DNA from: Mermis nigrescens
Lineage: Eukaryota; Nematoda; Enoplea; Mermithida; Mermithidae
DNA: 64,000 nt
Reading direction: 5' to 3'
Assembly (NCBI GenBank): GCA_036768485.1
Contig: JAVLUZ010000253.1
Coordinates: 1-64,000 of the forward strand
The notes beneath the pieces are model-generated. The model was not told where the DNA came from, did not search any database, and was given only the letters and a program-made list of their open reading frames with translations. Of the stretch, positions 32,966 through 44,123 are shown piece after piece. Each line of letters starts with the position of its first letter. Within the stretch, counting starts at the first letter, position 1. A program made the translations under genes and the position numbers.

Positions 32966-33064
32966 CTCAAGCCTCATAGGATAAGACCGAGGCCTTATAC
33001 TGATGATTTCTGAAGAGTACAAAATAAAAATAATAAGTTTGTGGAAAAAAGGGAGAACAATAAG

Positions 33065-33304
33065 CATACGTGGGCAGCAAGGAAATTTCTGGGGGGTGCA
33101 AGATTTTTTGAAGGTCAAAAAATGGCCTTAAAAATGGTGGTATAGTGATAAAAACACTATTTTTCGACGTTTCTCGTCAAGCACTATCCATTGGCATCAA
33201 AAAATTGCGAAAAAAAACGGAAAAAATTTTCAAAAATTGAATTCTGGGGGGGTATTTTGGTTTTCTGGTGGGTGCATACCCCCAAACCCCCAAGCCCAGG
33301 TGTG
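33065..33304 (+). mobile_element. hAT-type MITE, GGGCAGCA family
   Basis: It begins CATACGTGGGCAGCAAG and ends GCCCAGGTGTG, 240 bases. The flanks ACAATAAG (33057-33064) and ATAATAAG (33305-33312) match at 7 of 8, an 8-base target duplication with one later change. Confidence 0.85.
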
Positions 33305-33427
33305 ATAATAAGCAAAAGTAATTCATTGTATGACATAAACATATGTTTTGTGCTGCTTACTTTTTGTGTTTGAAGTAGCATTTGATATCTGCTTACAATC
33401 CATTGAGCTATGCTATAAACAAGTCAT

Positions 33428-33536
33428 CCAAACCACTGACACCCTGTCTAAACCTGAAAAATACTGATTATGAAATAATTGAAATCAAGTTGGGTCAGTA
33501 TTTAGAGGTTTATACCAGCTAGTAATTGGTTTAGAT
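33428..33536. mobile_element. Palindromic MITE TAAACCACTGACC, diverged
   Basis: AAACCACTGACACC at the left and a degraded GTAATTGGTTTAGA at the right, with the inner GGGTCAGTATTT retained. Confidence 0.6.
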
Positions 33537-33716
33537 TTTAAATTTTGTGTATCTAAGTTAATATCAAAAATACACCGATATTATATGTTTTGAAATTGGA
33601 GTAGTGTATCTTGAGATTGCTTAATAATCAAAGTCAGTGTTAGCATAGTTTAGACAATGGTGTTGTCAGTGGTTTGGATGGATATGCTTGTATGGAATAA
33701 ACATGGACAGATTTTA

Positions 33717-33944
33717 TCATGGTTCATCAGTCCAGTCACAAAAAGTCAACAAGCCATTAACTTGATAGTGTACACCTATAAATGATGATCCAAGTTTGTT
33801 TTTGCAATGTTGTTGGTCAAGCTCACAGAGATTGTAGACAGGGATCAACACTTTAGATGGCATATTTATGGCTAAATTCAGTGGATTTTGTGTGGATATC
33901 AAATGCTTAATCATATACAAAGAAGTAGCATCAGTCTTTAACAT
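33717..33944 (-). other. Open stretch, reverse strand, possibly exonic
   Basis: A 75-codon frame including SLYMIKHLISTQNPLNLA, then a segment rich in hydrophobic residues ending GVHYQVNGLLTFCDWTDEP and a stop. Composition looks protein-like, but I see no clear splice partner and no recognisable domain. Confidence 0.25.
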
Positions 33945-34482
33945 ATTGTTGCTCAGATAAATGAGTTACTTCTGATGGCCAAGACAAAAAATGAAATGCA
34001 AAATCCGGAAATTCATAGAATAGAGAAAGATTTCTAGAAAATATTGTAAATTAAAGTTATAATAGAAAGTATGGCTTTTGAGACAAAATGGAATAAATAA
34101 AGCAAGCAAATAAGAAGATAACAATTTATTAGCATAGAATACATGTAATTATTTATCTTGTATGAGTGAGTATTTTTGAGCCTGTAAATGATTTTCATTA
34201 TAATTTTTACTAAGTTTTGTGAAACCTCCAAACTTTACACAAAATGATAAATTAATCTGGATGGCCGTAAAAAAGAGGTTTCATGAACAATTATAACAAC
34301 TTTATTAGCTCAGTGCTTTTCACTTTACTGACATATATGTACAAAACTCCTGATGATTTTAAATAAGTGTTCCAAAATTTTAGTATTGAGAATAGGTGGA
34401 CAAGTGTTGTAAAAATCAAAAAATAATGTTATCTGACATAAGGTCATTTTTTAGTAATAACGATGTTCTATTATAATGTGTT

Positions 34483-35346
34483 TAATTTGTGAAGTTTAGT
34501 ACCTATTATAAACAGTAACTGCCGTCTTCATACTATGGCCCCTAGCATTTTTGCCCAGCTCATATTTTCCATTCTTCATATCATCAAGCATCTCTCAGAC
34601 CTTATTAGCAAAACTAACACTGCTGGTATGCCTGACATCTGAGACTTTAATGGGTTTAAAGCCACTTGATAGCTGAATCAAAAATGTTTTTGTTATGCAT
34701 GCATTTTACTTGTGCTGATACAATTTCTTCACCATTATATCACTGACATTATCCAAAATGTGACGAGTGAGTTGTGTCAAGCAATAATTCAGAAACAAAT
34801 AAGGAGATTCATCCTCTTGACCACAATGACTGAACAGTTTCGCCGAAGTGTCTGATAGGCAGCCAAAAATTTGTAGTCCTCATCGCTTACAGTTGTGGCT
34901 GTGGGGCCAGCTTTTAATTTGTGAAGTTTAGTACCTATCATAAACAGTAATTGCTGTCTTTGTACTATGGCCCCTAGCATTTTTGCCCACTTCATATTTT
35001 TCAATTGTCATATCATCAAGCATCTCCCAGACCTTATTAGCAAAGCTTACACTGCTGGCATGCCTGACATCTAAGACTTTAATGGGTTTAAAGCCACTTG
35101 ATAGCTGAATCAAAAATGTCTTGCTATGCATGCGTTTTTACTTGTGCTTATACAATTTTTAACCATTATATCACTGATGTTATCCAAAATGTGATGAGTG
35201 AATTGCGTCAAGCTATAATTCAGAAACAAATAACGAGATTCATCCTCTTGACCATGATGACTGAACAGTTTTGCTCAAACTGTCTGATAGGCATCCAAAA
35301 ATTTGTAATCCTCATCACTTACAGTTGTGGCTGTGGGGCCAGCTTT
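34483..35346 (-). repeat. Tandem duplication (432 bp) of the recombinase C-terminal exon
   Basis: 34483-34914 and 34915-35346 are parallel copies offset by 432 bases. Both encode the GPTATTVSDEDYKFL to VY(D/N)RY segment on the reverse strand with the stop TAA (at 34496-34498 and 34928-34930). The distal copy has more changes, such as KVSDVRHTSS, a stop after SFANKV, and VYNRY. They differ at many positions, so the duplication is not recent. Confidence 0.85.
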
Positions 35347-36480
35347 AGCATTTGGCAAGAAAATAACTCGATTTTTTTGGACAAACACTCAAATTCCTGG
35401 AGATTCTAAACCTTAGATTTATAGGCAACTTCTGCTCAAGAGCCATTAGAAAACAAAATACGAGTGATGGTATAATAGAGCACAAAATTGTAATCAGCAA
35501 GAGAAATTGGTGAGGTCTTTTGACAAATATTCCAAAACTGCTCAATATATTCCTTAGACCTGACAATTAACATGCAGGCTTTGTACGGAATAGCTGGTTC
35601 TGGATTGGTATGTGCTCTGACCTCCCTGAATGCAAGTACATCATGTGCTTGTGTTTCTATGCATTTATGATGTGTTGCTCTTACTGTTTGTCCATCCTGA
35701 AAATTTTGCTAGATATAAACTGCATGCGTTTCAGAAAAGTAATGGTCCAATTGAGAGTGGTTGCGAGCCTCTGACTATCTTTTGTCACTGGTAAAAGCGG
35801 ACCAAGGTATTGAAAAAATTTCAACAGATGCTTGTAGTAGCTGTGCACAACACCCAAATTTGATACATTCTTCAGCAGTCAGATACTTTACCATATTTTT
35901 TGGAAACCTGTAATGTGTATGCATGTATGTGTGTTGGTGTGTGCTTGCATGTACTAATTTTTAATGTCATTTACCAATAAAAATGTCCTTCACACCAAGG
36001 ATGCTTTTGGTTTTATGGCAACACTGCTCTATTGCACAGGAGACGTAGTGTGCATAGTTGTCCGCATTTCATTGTGATATTCTTTCTAAGTTGATGAGGT
36101 ACTCCTTGTATTCTGTGACAGCAGTGCAGCGTGTGCACCATTTGTTCAAGTGGTTGTCCTCCATCAATTGTGGCACACGTGTTGTTGTCAAACCATCTCC
36201 CTCCATGGCCCACTCATTTTCATCAATTTTTTCCACTTTGTCCTCCCAATTCTTTTTTAGTGTGACAGAAGCTCAAAAGTCATTATAATTGAGATTGGTG
36301 TGCTTTTGCTGGAAGTGTTTCTTAAGGCGTTTGATCATCTTTTAACAAACAGGGCAGGCGTGTTACACCGGAAAAATCCACAAGCTTTTGTCCGTTTTGA
36401 TTCGCGGTTTGGTGTGTTGTTTTGCGAAGTTGAGTCGTCATTGTCAGACCCATCAGAAATAGGTTCAAACTCGTCACTTG
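34496..36480 (-). pseudogene. Tyrosine-recombinase-like (Crypton/YR type) pseudogene
   Basis: Reading leftwards, the segments run as follows. A zinc-finger-like CPVC followed by KMIKRLKKHFQQKH, with a stop between, lies near 36350-36280. CTRCTAVTEYKEYLINLERIS follows near 36130-36060, then FPKNMVKYLTAEECIKFG, and then a helical ATTLNWTITFLKRMQFI. Next comes a catalytic-domain-like stretch containing YTITRILFSNGS-TGA-AEVA, with the TGA at 35436-35438. GPTATTVSDEDYKFL follows. The C-terminal end reads KVLDVRHASSVSFANKVWEM and then ARGHSTKTAITVYDRY. NGS-x-AEVA fits the TG-R-xxE box with the Arg codon mutated to stop. VRHASS, GHS and VYDRY fit the later Arg, His and Tyr boxes of tyrosine recombinases. 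The usual His of the HxxR box is Leu. Several stops and frameshifts make it non-functional. The domain call is from motif order only. Confidence 0.5.
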
Positions 36481-38221
36481 AAGGGTCATAATCAGGATCA
36501 AGCGTTCTAAATTGTTTGCTTATTTGTTTAAAATGCTGACTTATGTAGAAAATTCATAGAACTCTCTGCAACTCTAGACTATTGTCTCACATGCTCTAAC
36601 TACATAAATGTGTCTATTTAAACCACTGACATAAGGGCATAAATCTATCTCCCGCTGACTCCAAGTTTACTAGTCAATATACATAGATTTTAGGTCAGCA
36701 TAGTAAAGGTTTAGACAGTGTGTGTCAGTAGTTTATACAATAAAATGCTATTATAAAGATCCTTGGGTCAGTATTTTTGAGGTTTAGACCGTGAGTCAGT
36801 GGTTTAAATATCCCATAATGCTATATAGCTTGACAATCTGTTTTACATTGTGTGTTTCCTTTGTCTAAATTGTATAAATTTTGTCCATTTATCTTTTTTG
36901 TGCATGGCATATTGATATATGTCGTGATATGGTTTATTTTTTATGCATACTTACATTGTGTTGCAAGTATAATACACATTTCTAAAATGTAAGAGTGTTA
37001 GGATTTAATAAGCTGCCTGTATTGATAGAAATGCTCATTTTATAAATAAGATAAAGTGTTGAGTCATTATATTATTAATAATAAAATGGCTAAATTTTTA
37101 TTCTTTTATTACATTATCATTTAACTTACTGATATTATTAATATTATTATTAATCCAGTATTATTTTGAGATTATATTTTAATCAGTAAAATTCTATATT
37201 GAACAGATTTTATTTGATATATTTGATGATACAACTAGTATTAGGGGTCAAGCTAGAATTTTGATATTTTTAGTTTACATAGCAATATCAATGTTATTTA
37301 TTTATATACATCATATTTATTTATTTTAGATCATACGTAAGTATATACCATTTTAATAATTTTACATCTAATATCATCTTAGTTTTAGCTAATTCTATTA
37401 TACAGGCAGCCCTGTACCAAGTATATTATAAGTCTATTGATTATTCATGTGCATTATCTTTCTTTTTTGTTTGTATGCTTTAACATCTCATCTTTATTAT
37501 GTCATATACATCTAAAAGACTAATCTATCAATATTGAGAAATAAAATTATAAAAAACAAAAGAAACATGAATGAATGGCTATCATTCAAGCACCTTTTAT
37601 TTTTAAAATTATATAAATCAATATTTAATAAATTAGTGAGAAAAACAAATCTAAAGCTGAAACAAGTTAAAGGCATCAAGACACTTCACACAAATAATTA
37701 ATAGTAACACAATAATATAAAGAACATCTATCTACCTATAAACAATCATTGTCATGCAAGTCTACTTGATCAAAATGTTAAAATATTAGATAATTCACTC
37801 ATCAGAATCTATTTCGATCCTCTTTAAAAAACTGATAGAGTCATACATCCTTTTTTATCAGTAGGATCATTTAATAGATAAGTTTAAGATTAAATACAAA
37901 ATGTTCTTCCAGCAATGCATTAAATAGATATATGCCATATTTCTTTAATTTATATAGGCTTTCCTGACAATATATGATTATTCTCAGTCCACATTGATCA
38001 GAATAATATACATTAGCAATCATAAACCATGGTTTCCAATTATTATGACTTAAAAATGTTTATATTTATGACAGTATATCAATTCAGTTTGTGGAAAAGT
38101 AAAGTGTAAAGCGGTCATGCATTTTCCTTATGAAATAATTTTATAATTAAATATTTATTGAGTTCATCCATGAATATATACAATATTTTGCCAAGTTTGT
38201 TTTGATATGTGCTTTGTGTAT
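36481..38221. other. AT-rich intergenic DNA
   Basis: No gene is visible. It contains a diverged palindromic MITE (36616-36736) with a further half copy to about 36810. The rest is very AT-rich, with ATTAATATTATTATTAAT-like runs near 37110-37150. A candidate reverse-strand poly(A) signal for the gene at 38222-38445 is at 38154-38159. Confidence 0.5.
36616..36736. mobile_element. Palindromic MITE TAAACCACTGACC, diverged
   Basis: TTTAAACCACTGACATAAG at the left, GTGTCAGTAGTTTATAC at the right, and a further GTCAGTGGTTTAAA at about 36800. Confidence 0.6.
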
Positions 38222-38445
38222 TCATTTGTATTGTTTAACTCGATACCTTTCTTTCTGCTCCTTCCTCTCTGAAAGCTCTTGCCTCAGGCTTTTGCTGCCC
38301 ACACTGTTGGAACTGCCAGGTGTCCTTAAAATTGGAATCAATATTACATAATTATGTCAATCAGTAAAAAAAGATTATTCTACCTTGGTTTCTCAATTGA
38401 CTTCTGAAGCCTTGGATTTTTCTGGAAAAGCAAGCTTTCTTGCAC
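38222..38445 (-). CDS. Last two exons of an unidentified gene
   Basis: On the reverse strand, exon 38445-38384 (acceptor CTTTTAG, donor GTAGAA) encodes VQESLLFQKNPRLQKSIEKP plus two bases. A 59-base intron ending TTTTAAG follows. The final exon 38324-38222 completes the split codon as Arg and continues TPGSSNSVGSKSLRQELS, ERKEQKERYRVKQYK, then TGA. The phase-2 junction is exact. The tail is Ser-rich, then a charged helix-like stretch that could be coiled coil. The family is not recognised. AATAAA on the reverse strand lies 63 bases past the stop (38154-38159). Upstream exons were not found. Confidence 0.6.
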
Positions 38446-39443
38446 CTAAAAGAATCAGAATAAAAATGTGTGTAAGCTTTAAGTATGCATAGGGATGTTG
38501 TGCATGTACAACATGCATATGAATACACATAGAATGAACTATATCTTACATGAAGGCTGCATTGTACGAATAGAATCTATATTTAATGTACAAACACTAC
38601 GCTGTATGCGTTGTGCCCTATTTATACTCCCGCCAAGCGACATCTCTTTTATGGGGACTGTAGTTGCCCGTGCAAGCCATATAATTGTGTCCACGCTTGA
38701 AGAAAAGATACATTTGCGTCCAAGTGTATTACATACAAATGGGTCCAAATTGTCATTTTGTTCAATAAACCATATTTCCTGTATTTTTGGAGATACTTGC
38801 TGGATTTAGGAGTTATATGTACTATTTAGTGCTATGATAGTCAATAATATTAGCTAATATATCTAGGATTCATCTTTTAATTGTGAGTTTCATGTGTTTT
38901 CTACACAGTGACTTTATTTTTTGAATAAAACGTATGCATGAATCTACATGCAGTGCAGACAGCACTCTTGCATGACAGTTTTAGGCTGAGGCATGAGCTT
39001 TTAGAAGGCATATTCGACATTTCGGGCAAATTTAAATATTAGGCATGTCTTATCAACGGCCGACTCCGGCAATTAAATGCTTGATAGAGCACGTCTTTCA
39101 CGAGAAATTCATTATCACAAACAACAGCACTGATAAAATAAATTAAATCAGTCAGTCAATTGAAAATGCTTCAAAAATCATGCATATCATCTTTCTTAGG
39201 TTGCTCTGTGCGACTATAACTGATGTTGTAGTTGAAGGAGTCTTCCACCCCACAGGTGATTCTGTTTTGTTGAATCTCGTTGGGTGTATTTTAGGGCAGG
39301 CAATGAGCTTGCAAAACTGCAAGCTAAGTTGTGGCCAACAAGGCTATCAAGGCCTGAAATAGCAGTAAAGCATAATTATGTCCTTAAAGGTTCTGAATAT
39401 CAAAAAATGACATGTATTTTGTTCATTTCAGGTCCCAAAATGA
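38446..39443. other. Between divergent gene fragments
   Basis: No confident feature. A possible exon at 39295-39364 (AGNELAKLQAKLW, then a donor GTAAAG) has a good acceptor TTTTAG but is not clearly joined to the kinase-like gene downstream. The rest is AT-rich. Confidence 0.35.
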
Positions 39444-39645
39444 ATGGATGTCGACCAGCCTGCAAATGATGAGAATGCAGCAGCCGAGGAGGTAGTTTTA
39501 ACTTTTCTCTTTCATGGAAAAGAATATTTTCTATCAAAAGTCTATATTTAGGACATCATTGCGGGCGCTAATTTTCAGATGCCAAGCATTGAGCTTGAAG
39601 ATAAATTAAGCCCCATACCAGCCCTTAGGTAAAATAACTCACAAC

Positions 39646-39911
39646 CATAGGTGGGCAGCACCGAAATTCTAGGAGGGGTGAAGAAATTTATGGGGCGGGG
39701 GTGAAAAAATTTTTAAAGGTTAAAAGATGGTCTTTAAAGTGGTTGTATGGCAAAAAACACCATTTTTTGACGTTTCTCATCAAGCTCTATCTAATGGCAT
39801 CAAAAAATTGCTAAAAAGCAAAAAAAATTTCTAGGGGGGTATTTTGATTTCTGGGGGGTATTTCAACTTCTCAGCGGGTGCATACCCCAAACCCCCCCAC
39901 GCCCATGTGTG
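39646..39911 (+). mobile_element. hAT-type MITE, GGGCAGCA family
   Basis: 266 bases, CATAGGTGGGCAGCA to GCCCATGTGTG, flanked by the perfect duplication CTCACAAC (39638-39645 and 39912-39919). It sits 17 bases after the donor site of kinase exon 2. Confidence 0.9.
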
Positions 39912-40185
39912 CTCACAACTCTTTCATTTTTGACTACAAGCTTGAACACATTCAATGTTGTTTGAGCAAAGTGCAAAATTAAAAAAAAGTTTATTGCATA
40001 GAAGGTGGGCCTGCAAACCACTGGCAGAATATCTAAACCTCTTAGTACAAAACGGAATATGAAGGTGAGCAATGAAGCATAAAATGAGCCTTTATGTATT
40101 AGGAGTCAGTATAATGAGGTTTATACTAAAATGTCAATGGTTTAGATGGGCCAATTTGTATGTTATCTGAATGGACCTATTTGCA

Positions 40186-40294
40186 TCTAAACCACTGACC
40201 CCTTTGTTCTAAGCCTCAACAAACTGACACTATATTTGTTTTCAGTGCTTGGGTCAGTAATTTTGAAAGTTTAGACAAAAGGTCAGTGGTTTTG
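40186..40294. mobile_element. Palindromic MITE TAAACCACTGACC
   Basis: TCTAAACCACTGACCCC at the left, AAGGTCAGTGGTTTTG at the right, with inner CACTATA..TGGGTCAGTAATTTT. Confidence 0.7.
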
Positions 40295-40930
40295 TGTGGC
40301 ATTTCTTGAGTATTTATCATATAATTGTTGGTTTTTACAATCTTTTTCTTGTTTTAGATATGCAGAAACTAGGTTCTATGTGCATGATTAGTGCTCATAA
40401 AAAGCTTATTGCTATGCAAATGGTTATCTTATGAATTACAATGATAGATATTTAGCTCATTCGTTTTATTGAACTTTTAGCACTTCACAGCTTAAGTTTC
40501 TCACTTATAATGAATGTTGACTTTCACGCGAGATAACTATTGCACCACCTAAAAAAATTGAGAAACTCGTTTACATTTTATTATAATACTAGTTCAAAAG
40601 CATTAAAATTTGGATAGAGCCCGCTCGAAATCTTACACCAAGCCTTAAATGATAAAAAATTCAGTATTCAATGTTTTGCTTTGATAATAAGTTTTAAAAT
40701 TATATATTGAGGTGTAAAATATTGTGAAGTATTTGTCAAGATGGGGAAAGGAAGTGAGTCTACAAGCCACTGGAAAGTATATCTAAACCTCTTAGTACAA
40801 AGCAGGATGTGAAGGTATGCAGAGAAGCTTAAAATGAGCCTTTGTGTATTAGGAGTCAGTGTGATTGAGGTTTAAAGGATCAGTGATTTAGATGGGTCAA
40901 TTTGTATGTTATGTGAATGGACTTATTTGC

Positions 40931-41040
40931 ATCTAAACCACTGACCCCTTCGGTCTGAACCTCAACAAACTGACCATGTGTTTGTATTCAGTGCTTGGGT
41001 CAGTAATTTTAAAAGTTTAGACAGAAGGTCAGTGGTTTGT
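40931..41040. mobile_element. Palindromic MITE TAAACCACTGACC
   Basis: Copy within the second intronic duplicate, carried along with the duplication. Confidence 0.7.
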
Positions 41041-41140
41041 GTGGCATTTTTTTGAGTACTTATTATATAATTGTTGGTTTTTACAGCTTTTGCTTGTTTT
41101 GGACCATACAAAAACTAGTTTCTGCGTGCATGGTTAGTAC

Positions 41141-41420
41141 CACACCTGGGCGTGGGGGGGGGTTTGGGGGATATGCACCCCCCGAAACCAAAATACCCCT
41201 CCCCCAGAAATCAAAATACCTCCCCCTAGAATTCAATTTTTGAAAATTTTTTTCGTTTTTTCGCAATTTTTTTGATGCCAATGGATAGTGCTTGATGAAT
41301 AACGTCGAAAAATGGTGTTTTTATCATCATACCACCATTTTTAGGGCCATTTTCTCGACCTTCAAAAAAAATCTTGCACCCCTCCTCCCCCCCAAGAATT
41401 TTCTTGCTGCCCATGTATAT
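41141..41420 (-). mobile_element. hAT-type MITE, GGGCAGCA family
   Basis: CACACCTGGGCG at the left and TTGCTGCCCATGTAT at the right. Comparison with the unoccupied duplicate near 40385-40395 shows the insertion point. The target duplication has decayed and no clean 8-mer pair remains. Confidence 0.8.
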
Positions 41421-43372
41421 GGATTCATGCCTATAAAAACTTCTTACTATGGAAATACTAATCTTAAAAATTAACATGATAGAAATTTAGCTTGTTCTTT
41501 TGTGCAATTTCAACAGTTCACAGCTCAAGTCACTCACTTCCAATGAATGTTAACTTTAATGTGAAATAACTGCTGCAGTTTTAAAAGAAGCATTAGAGAA
41601 AAGGTGTAAAATACTGTAAAGTTAATGTCAAGATGGTGAAGTTAACTCTTCTATTTGTATCAAAATCTAAACTGATAATCCACTTTGTGTCAATATAAGA
41701 GTAGAAGACAAGAAAATTCTAGAAATAACATAATTAATTATCAAACAAAAATTATGAGAGATTTTTAGCATAATCAGTGAATAAATTTGAATTTGTTAAT
41801 TTATAATTTCAGAATCAGGCAACCCAGCACAGCCACATACTCGTCTCTGCAGGGGTTCAGACTTTGCCTGTTGGAAGTGCATCCTGTTTGGATTCACATG
41901 TCATCAAGAGCATACAGTCTGATGAGTATTCATACTCAAGGGATGCCAGACCAGGTTAAGGCAGGTCTGGATTGGTCTGCAGGGGCGTTTACCTGGGGAA
42001 AGCTGTGGCTGTAAAAATATTCAACAGCTTACACGCCTTCCAGAACAAATTCAGCGTGCACTGCGCCATGATCCCTTGCTTGCCTCAGCTTGGCAGGGCT
42101 ATAGCAGCTGACGCAGCTGACATAGCCAAAAGCACAATGATCCTGCCACTGTTTTTGTTTGACAATCAGCCCACTACAATTGCATAATTGTTTGTGGCTG
42201 ATTCAGTGGCAGGGGAGTGGGACATCATTGAAAAAGCAGCTCAATGTGTTCTCGGTCTGCACAGCAAGGGTGTTTTGCACAATGACATCAAAGGTGACAA
42301 TTTTGTCATCAACGCGTTTGGCTGGCCACACCTGATCAACTTTGGTTGCTGCACTTATATAGCTGACGAGTATTTTCAATTGCATTTGTTTCAGCACTTA
42401 TGCTTACTTTAAAATGTAGTTCTTTAGAACCATTTATTGCCATGACTTTCGTCATTCTACGCACATTCACCCCGCTGTCCGCAACTACTCGAAAGCCTAT
42501 TTGGTCAACAGCAATTGCTTCTCATTTGGTGATAAGCTCTAGTTGTTTAAAGGTTTTAGTGCCTTTGTTAAACAGCTTGGAAAAAATGTTATGCACGCTT
42601 CTTTAAAATCTGATCTCAGCATGAATGTTGTGTTGGACATGATTAAATGTTGTAGAAATTAGTTGTGCAAGCTTGATAAAAATTTAGCATTTTTGCATGC
42701 AACTAGCTGTTGGGCAATTGTTGTGAGATTTTTGAGTAAAATTTGTTGCTTTTGTCATACTAAATACCAATTGGCGTTCATCTTTGAAGAGAGCCCATTT
42801 GCTATGTTTCATAGTGTAAAAGCCCAGTTCATAAGTAAAAATTGGCGATATCACCAACATCGCCGACACTTTTTCCGGTTCAGAAGTGCCCCAATTTTCC
42901 CCGATTTTTAGTTGGCAATATACGCCGGCTTTCCTGATTTTTGTCGGTGATATCGCCGATTCTTATGACTTTCCTGATTTTTTGTCGGCAATATCGCCGA
43001 CTTTCCCGATTTTTATTGGCGATATTGCCGACTTTCCCGATTTTTGTCATCAATATCGCCAGGCTTTCCCCGATTTTGTTGGCGATATCGCCAGCTTCCA
43101 CGATTTTTGTCGGCGATGTCGCCCTCTAAAATTGTAAGGCATAGGAACCCATCCTATTTTTCTACGATATTGCCGATTTTTTGGTGCATTGAAGTATGCG
43201 CTAGGTATGCTATTGTCTACTTAAGCACGTGGCTGTTCATGTAGATCATCATAAAGTACATAAAAATGCTTAGGCACCACCAATCCTAGGTTCCTGACTA
43301 CATAACAAACCTTCCTGATTAACACATATTACGTACTTTTAGATGAGAGTACGGAAAAACTATACTGCTTAA

Positions 43373-43632
43373 CACACATGGAAGCGTAGGGGGTGGTACC
43401 CCCCAGAAACCAAAACACCCCCCCCCCCCAGAAATCAAAAGACCCCCCCCAGAATTCAATTTTTTGAAAATTTTTTTCGTTTTTTTTCGCAATTTTTTTG
43501 ATGCCAATGGATAGTGCTCGATGAGAAACGTCGAAAAATGGTGTTTTTATCGCACATACCACCATTTTTAAGGCCATTTTTGACCTTCAAAAAATCTTGG
43601 ACCCCCCAGAATTTTCTTGCTGCCCACGTATG
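43373..43632 (-). mobile_element. hAT-type MITE, GGGCAGCA family
   Basis: CACACATGGAAGCG at the left and TTGCTGCCCACGTATG at the right, with poly-C runs near 43420. Flanking 8-mers CTGCTTAA and CACTTACT do not match well, so the duplication has decayed or an end is misplaced. Confidence 0.75.
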
Positions 43633-43860
43633 CACTTACTATCTTACATCATGAATTTTAATTAGCTCAGAGATACTCAACTGACTTTTCTGCACACATT
43701 TTGACACTTTGTGCTATTACATATTTGTATGTACGTGTATTGTATGTAAGTTATGTATTGTGTGTAAGTCCAATGAGGCTAAAATGCCAAAATCGCATTA
43801 AACATTGAATTCCGAGGTCATTTGATTTTTAGGGGACTTTCAGATTTTGGGGGCCCAGAG

Positions 43861-44123
43861 CAAACGTGGTCAGCACAAAAATTCTGGGGGAGCGTAAAAA
43901 TTTTTAAAAGGTCAAAAAATCGCCTTAAGAATGGTGGAAGGGCGAAAAAGCACAATTTTTCCATATTTCTCATCGAGCGCTATCCATTGTCATCAAAAAA
44001 TCGCGAAAAATGCTAAAAATTCGAAAATCGATTTATGGGAGGTATTCTGGTTTTCATGTTGTGTATTTTGCCTTCTCTGGGGATGCATACACTCAACCAC
44101 CCCTCCCCCCACGCCCACCTGTG
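43861..44123 (+). mobile_element. hAT-type MITE, GGGCAGCA family, diverged
   Basis: CAAACGTGGTCAGCAC at the left and CGCCCACCTGTG at the right. Flanks GCCCAGAG (43853-43860) and GCTCAGAG (44124-44131) match at 7 of 8. It is the most diverged copy in the window. Confidence 0.75.

Larger units (their letters stand above)
40007..41560. repeat. Tandem duplication in the kinase intron
   Basis: 40007-40560 and about 40757-41560 are parallel. They share TATCTAAACCTCTTAGTACAAA, a palindromic MITE, GTTGGTTTTTACA and the tail near CACTCACTTCCAATGAATG. The second copy is longer because a GGGCAGCA MITE (41141-41420) inserted into it after duplication. Confidence 0.8.
39444..42664 (+). pseudogene. Protein kinase pseudogene with two-exon leader
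   Basis: Exon 39444-39491 reads MDVDQPANDENAAAEE. Exon 39552-39628 reads DIIAGANFQMPSIELEDKLS, then PIPAL. A 2.2-kb intron follows, and a third block starts at 41813. The phases join exactly (0, then 2). The block enters a kinase fold: a GAF glycine-loop remnant, a frameshift near 41990, KAVAVKIFNSL (the ATP-binding Lys), and a TAA at 42185-42187. Catalytic loop HNDIKGDNFVI, then NFG in place of DFG, come next. After another frameshift near 42410 the C-lobe follows (IHPAVRNYSKAYLV, CFSFGDKL, a TAG at 42540-42542, KGFSAFVKQLGKNV), ending near 42664. The Asp of DFG is lost. Two stops and two frameshifts mark a pseudogene. The HNDIKGDN loop style is, to my knowledge, common in large kinase families of sponges and cnidarians. 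Confidence 0.65.

Noticed and set aside
42880..43244. Overlapping open frames with FPIFVGDIAD-type peptides on both strands
   Set aside because: They are translations of the 30-36-base palindromic array in the subterminal region of a transposon.
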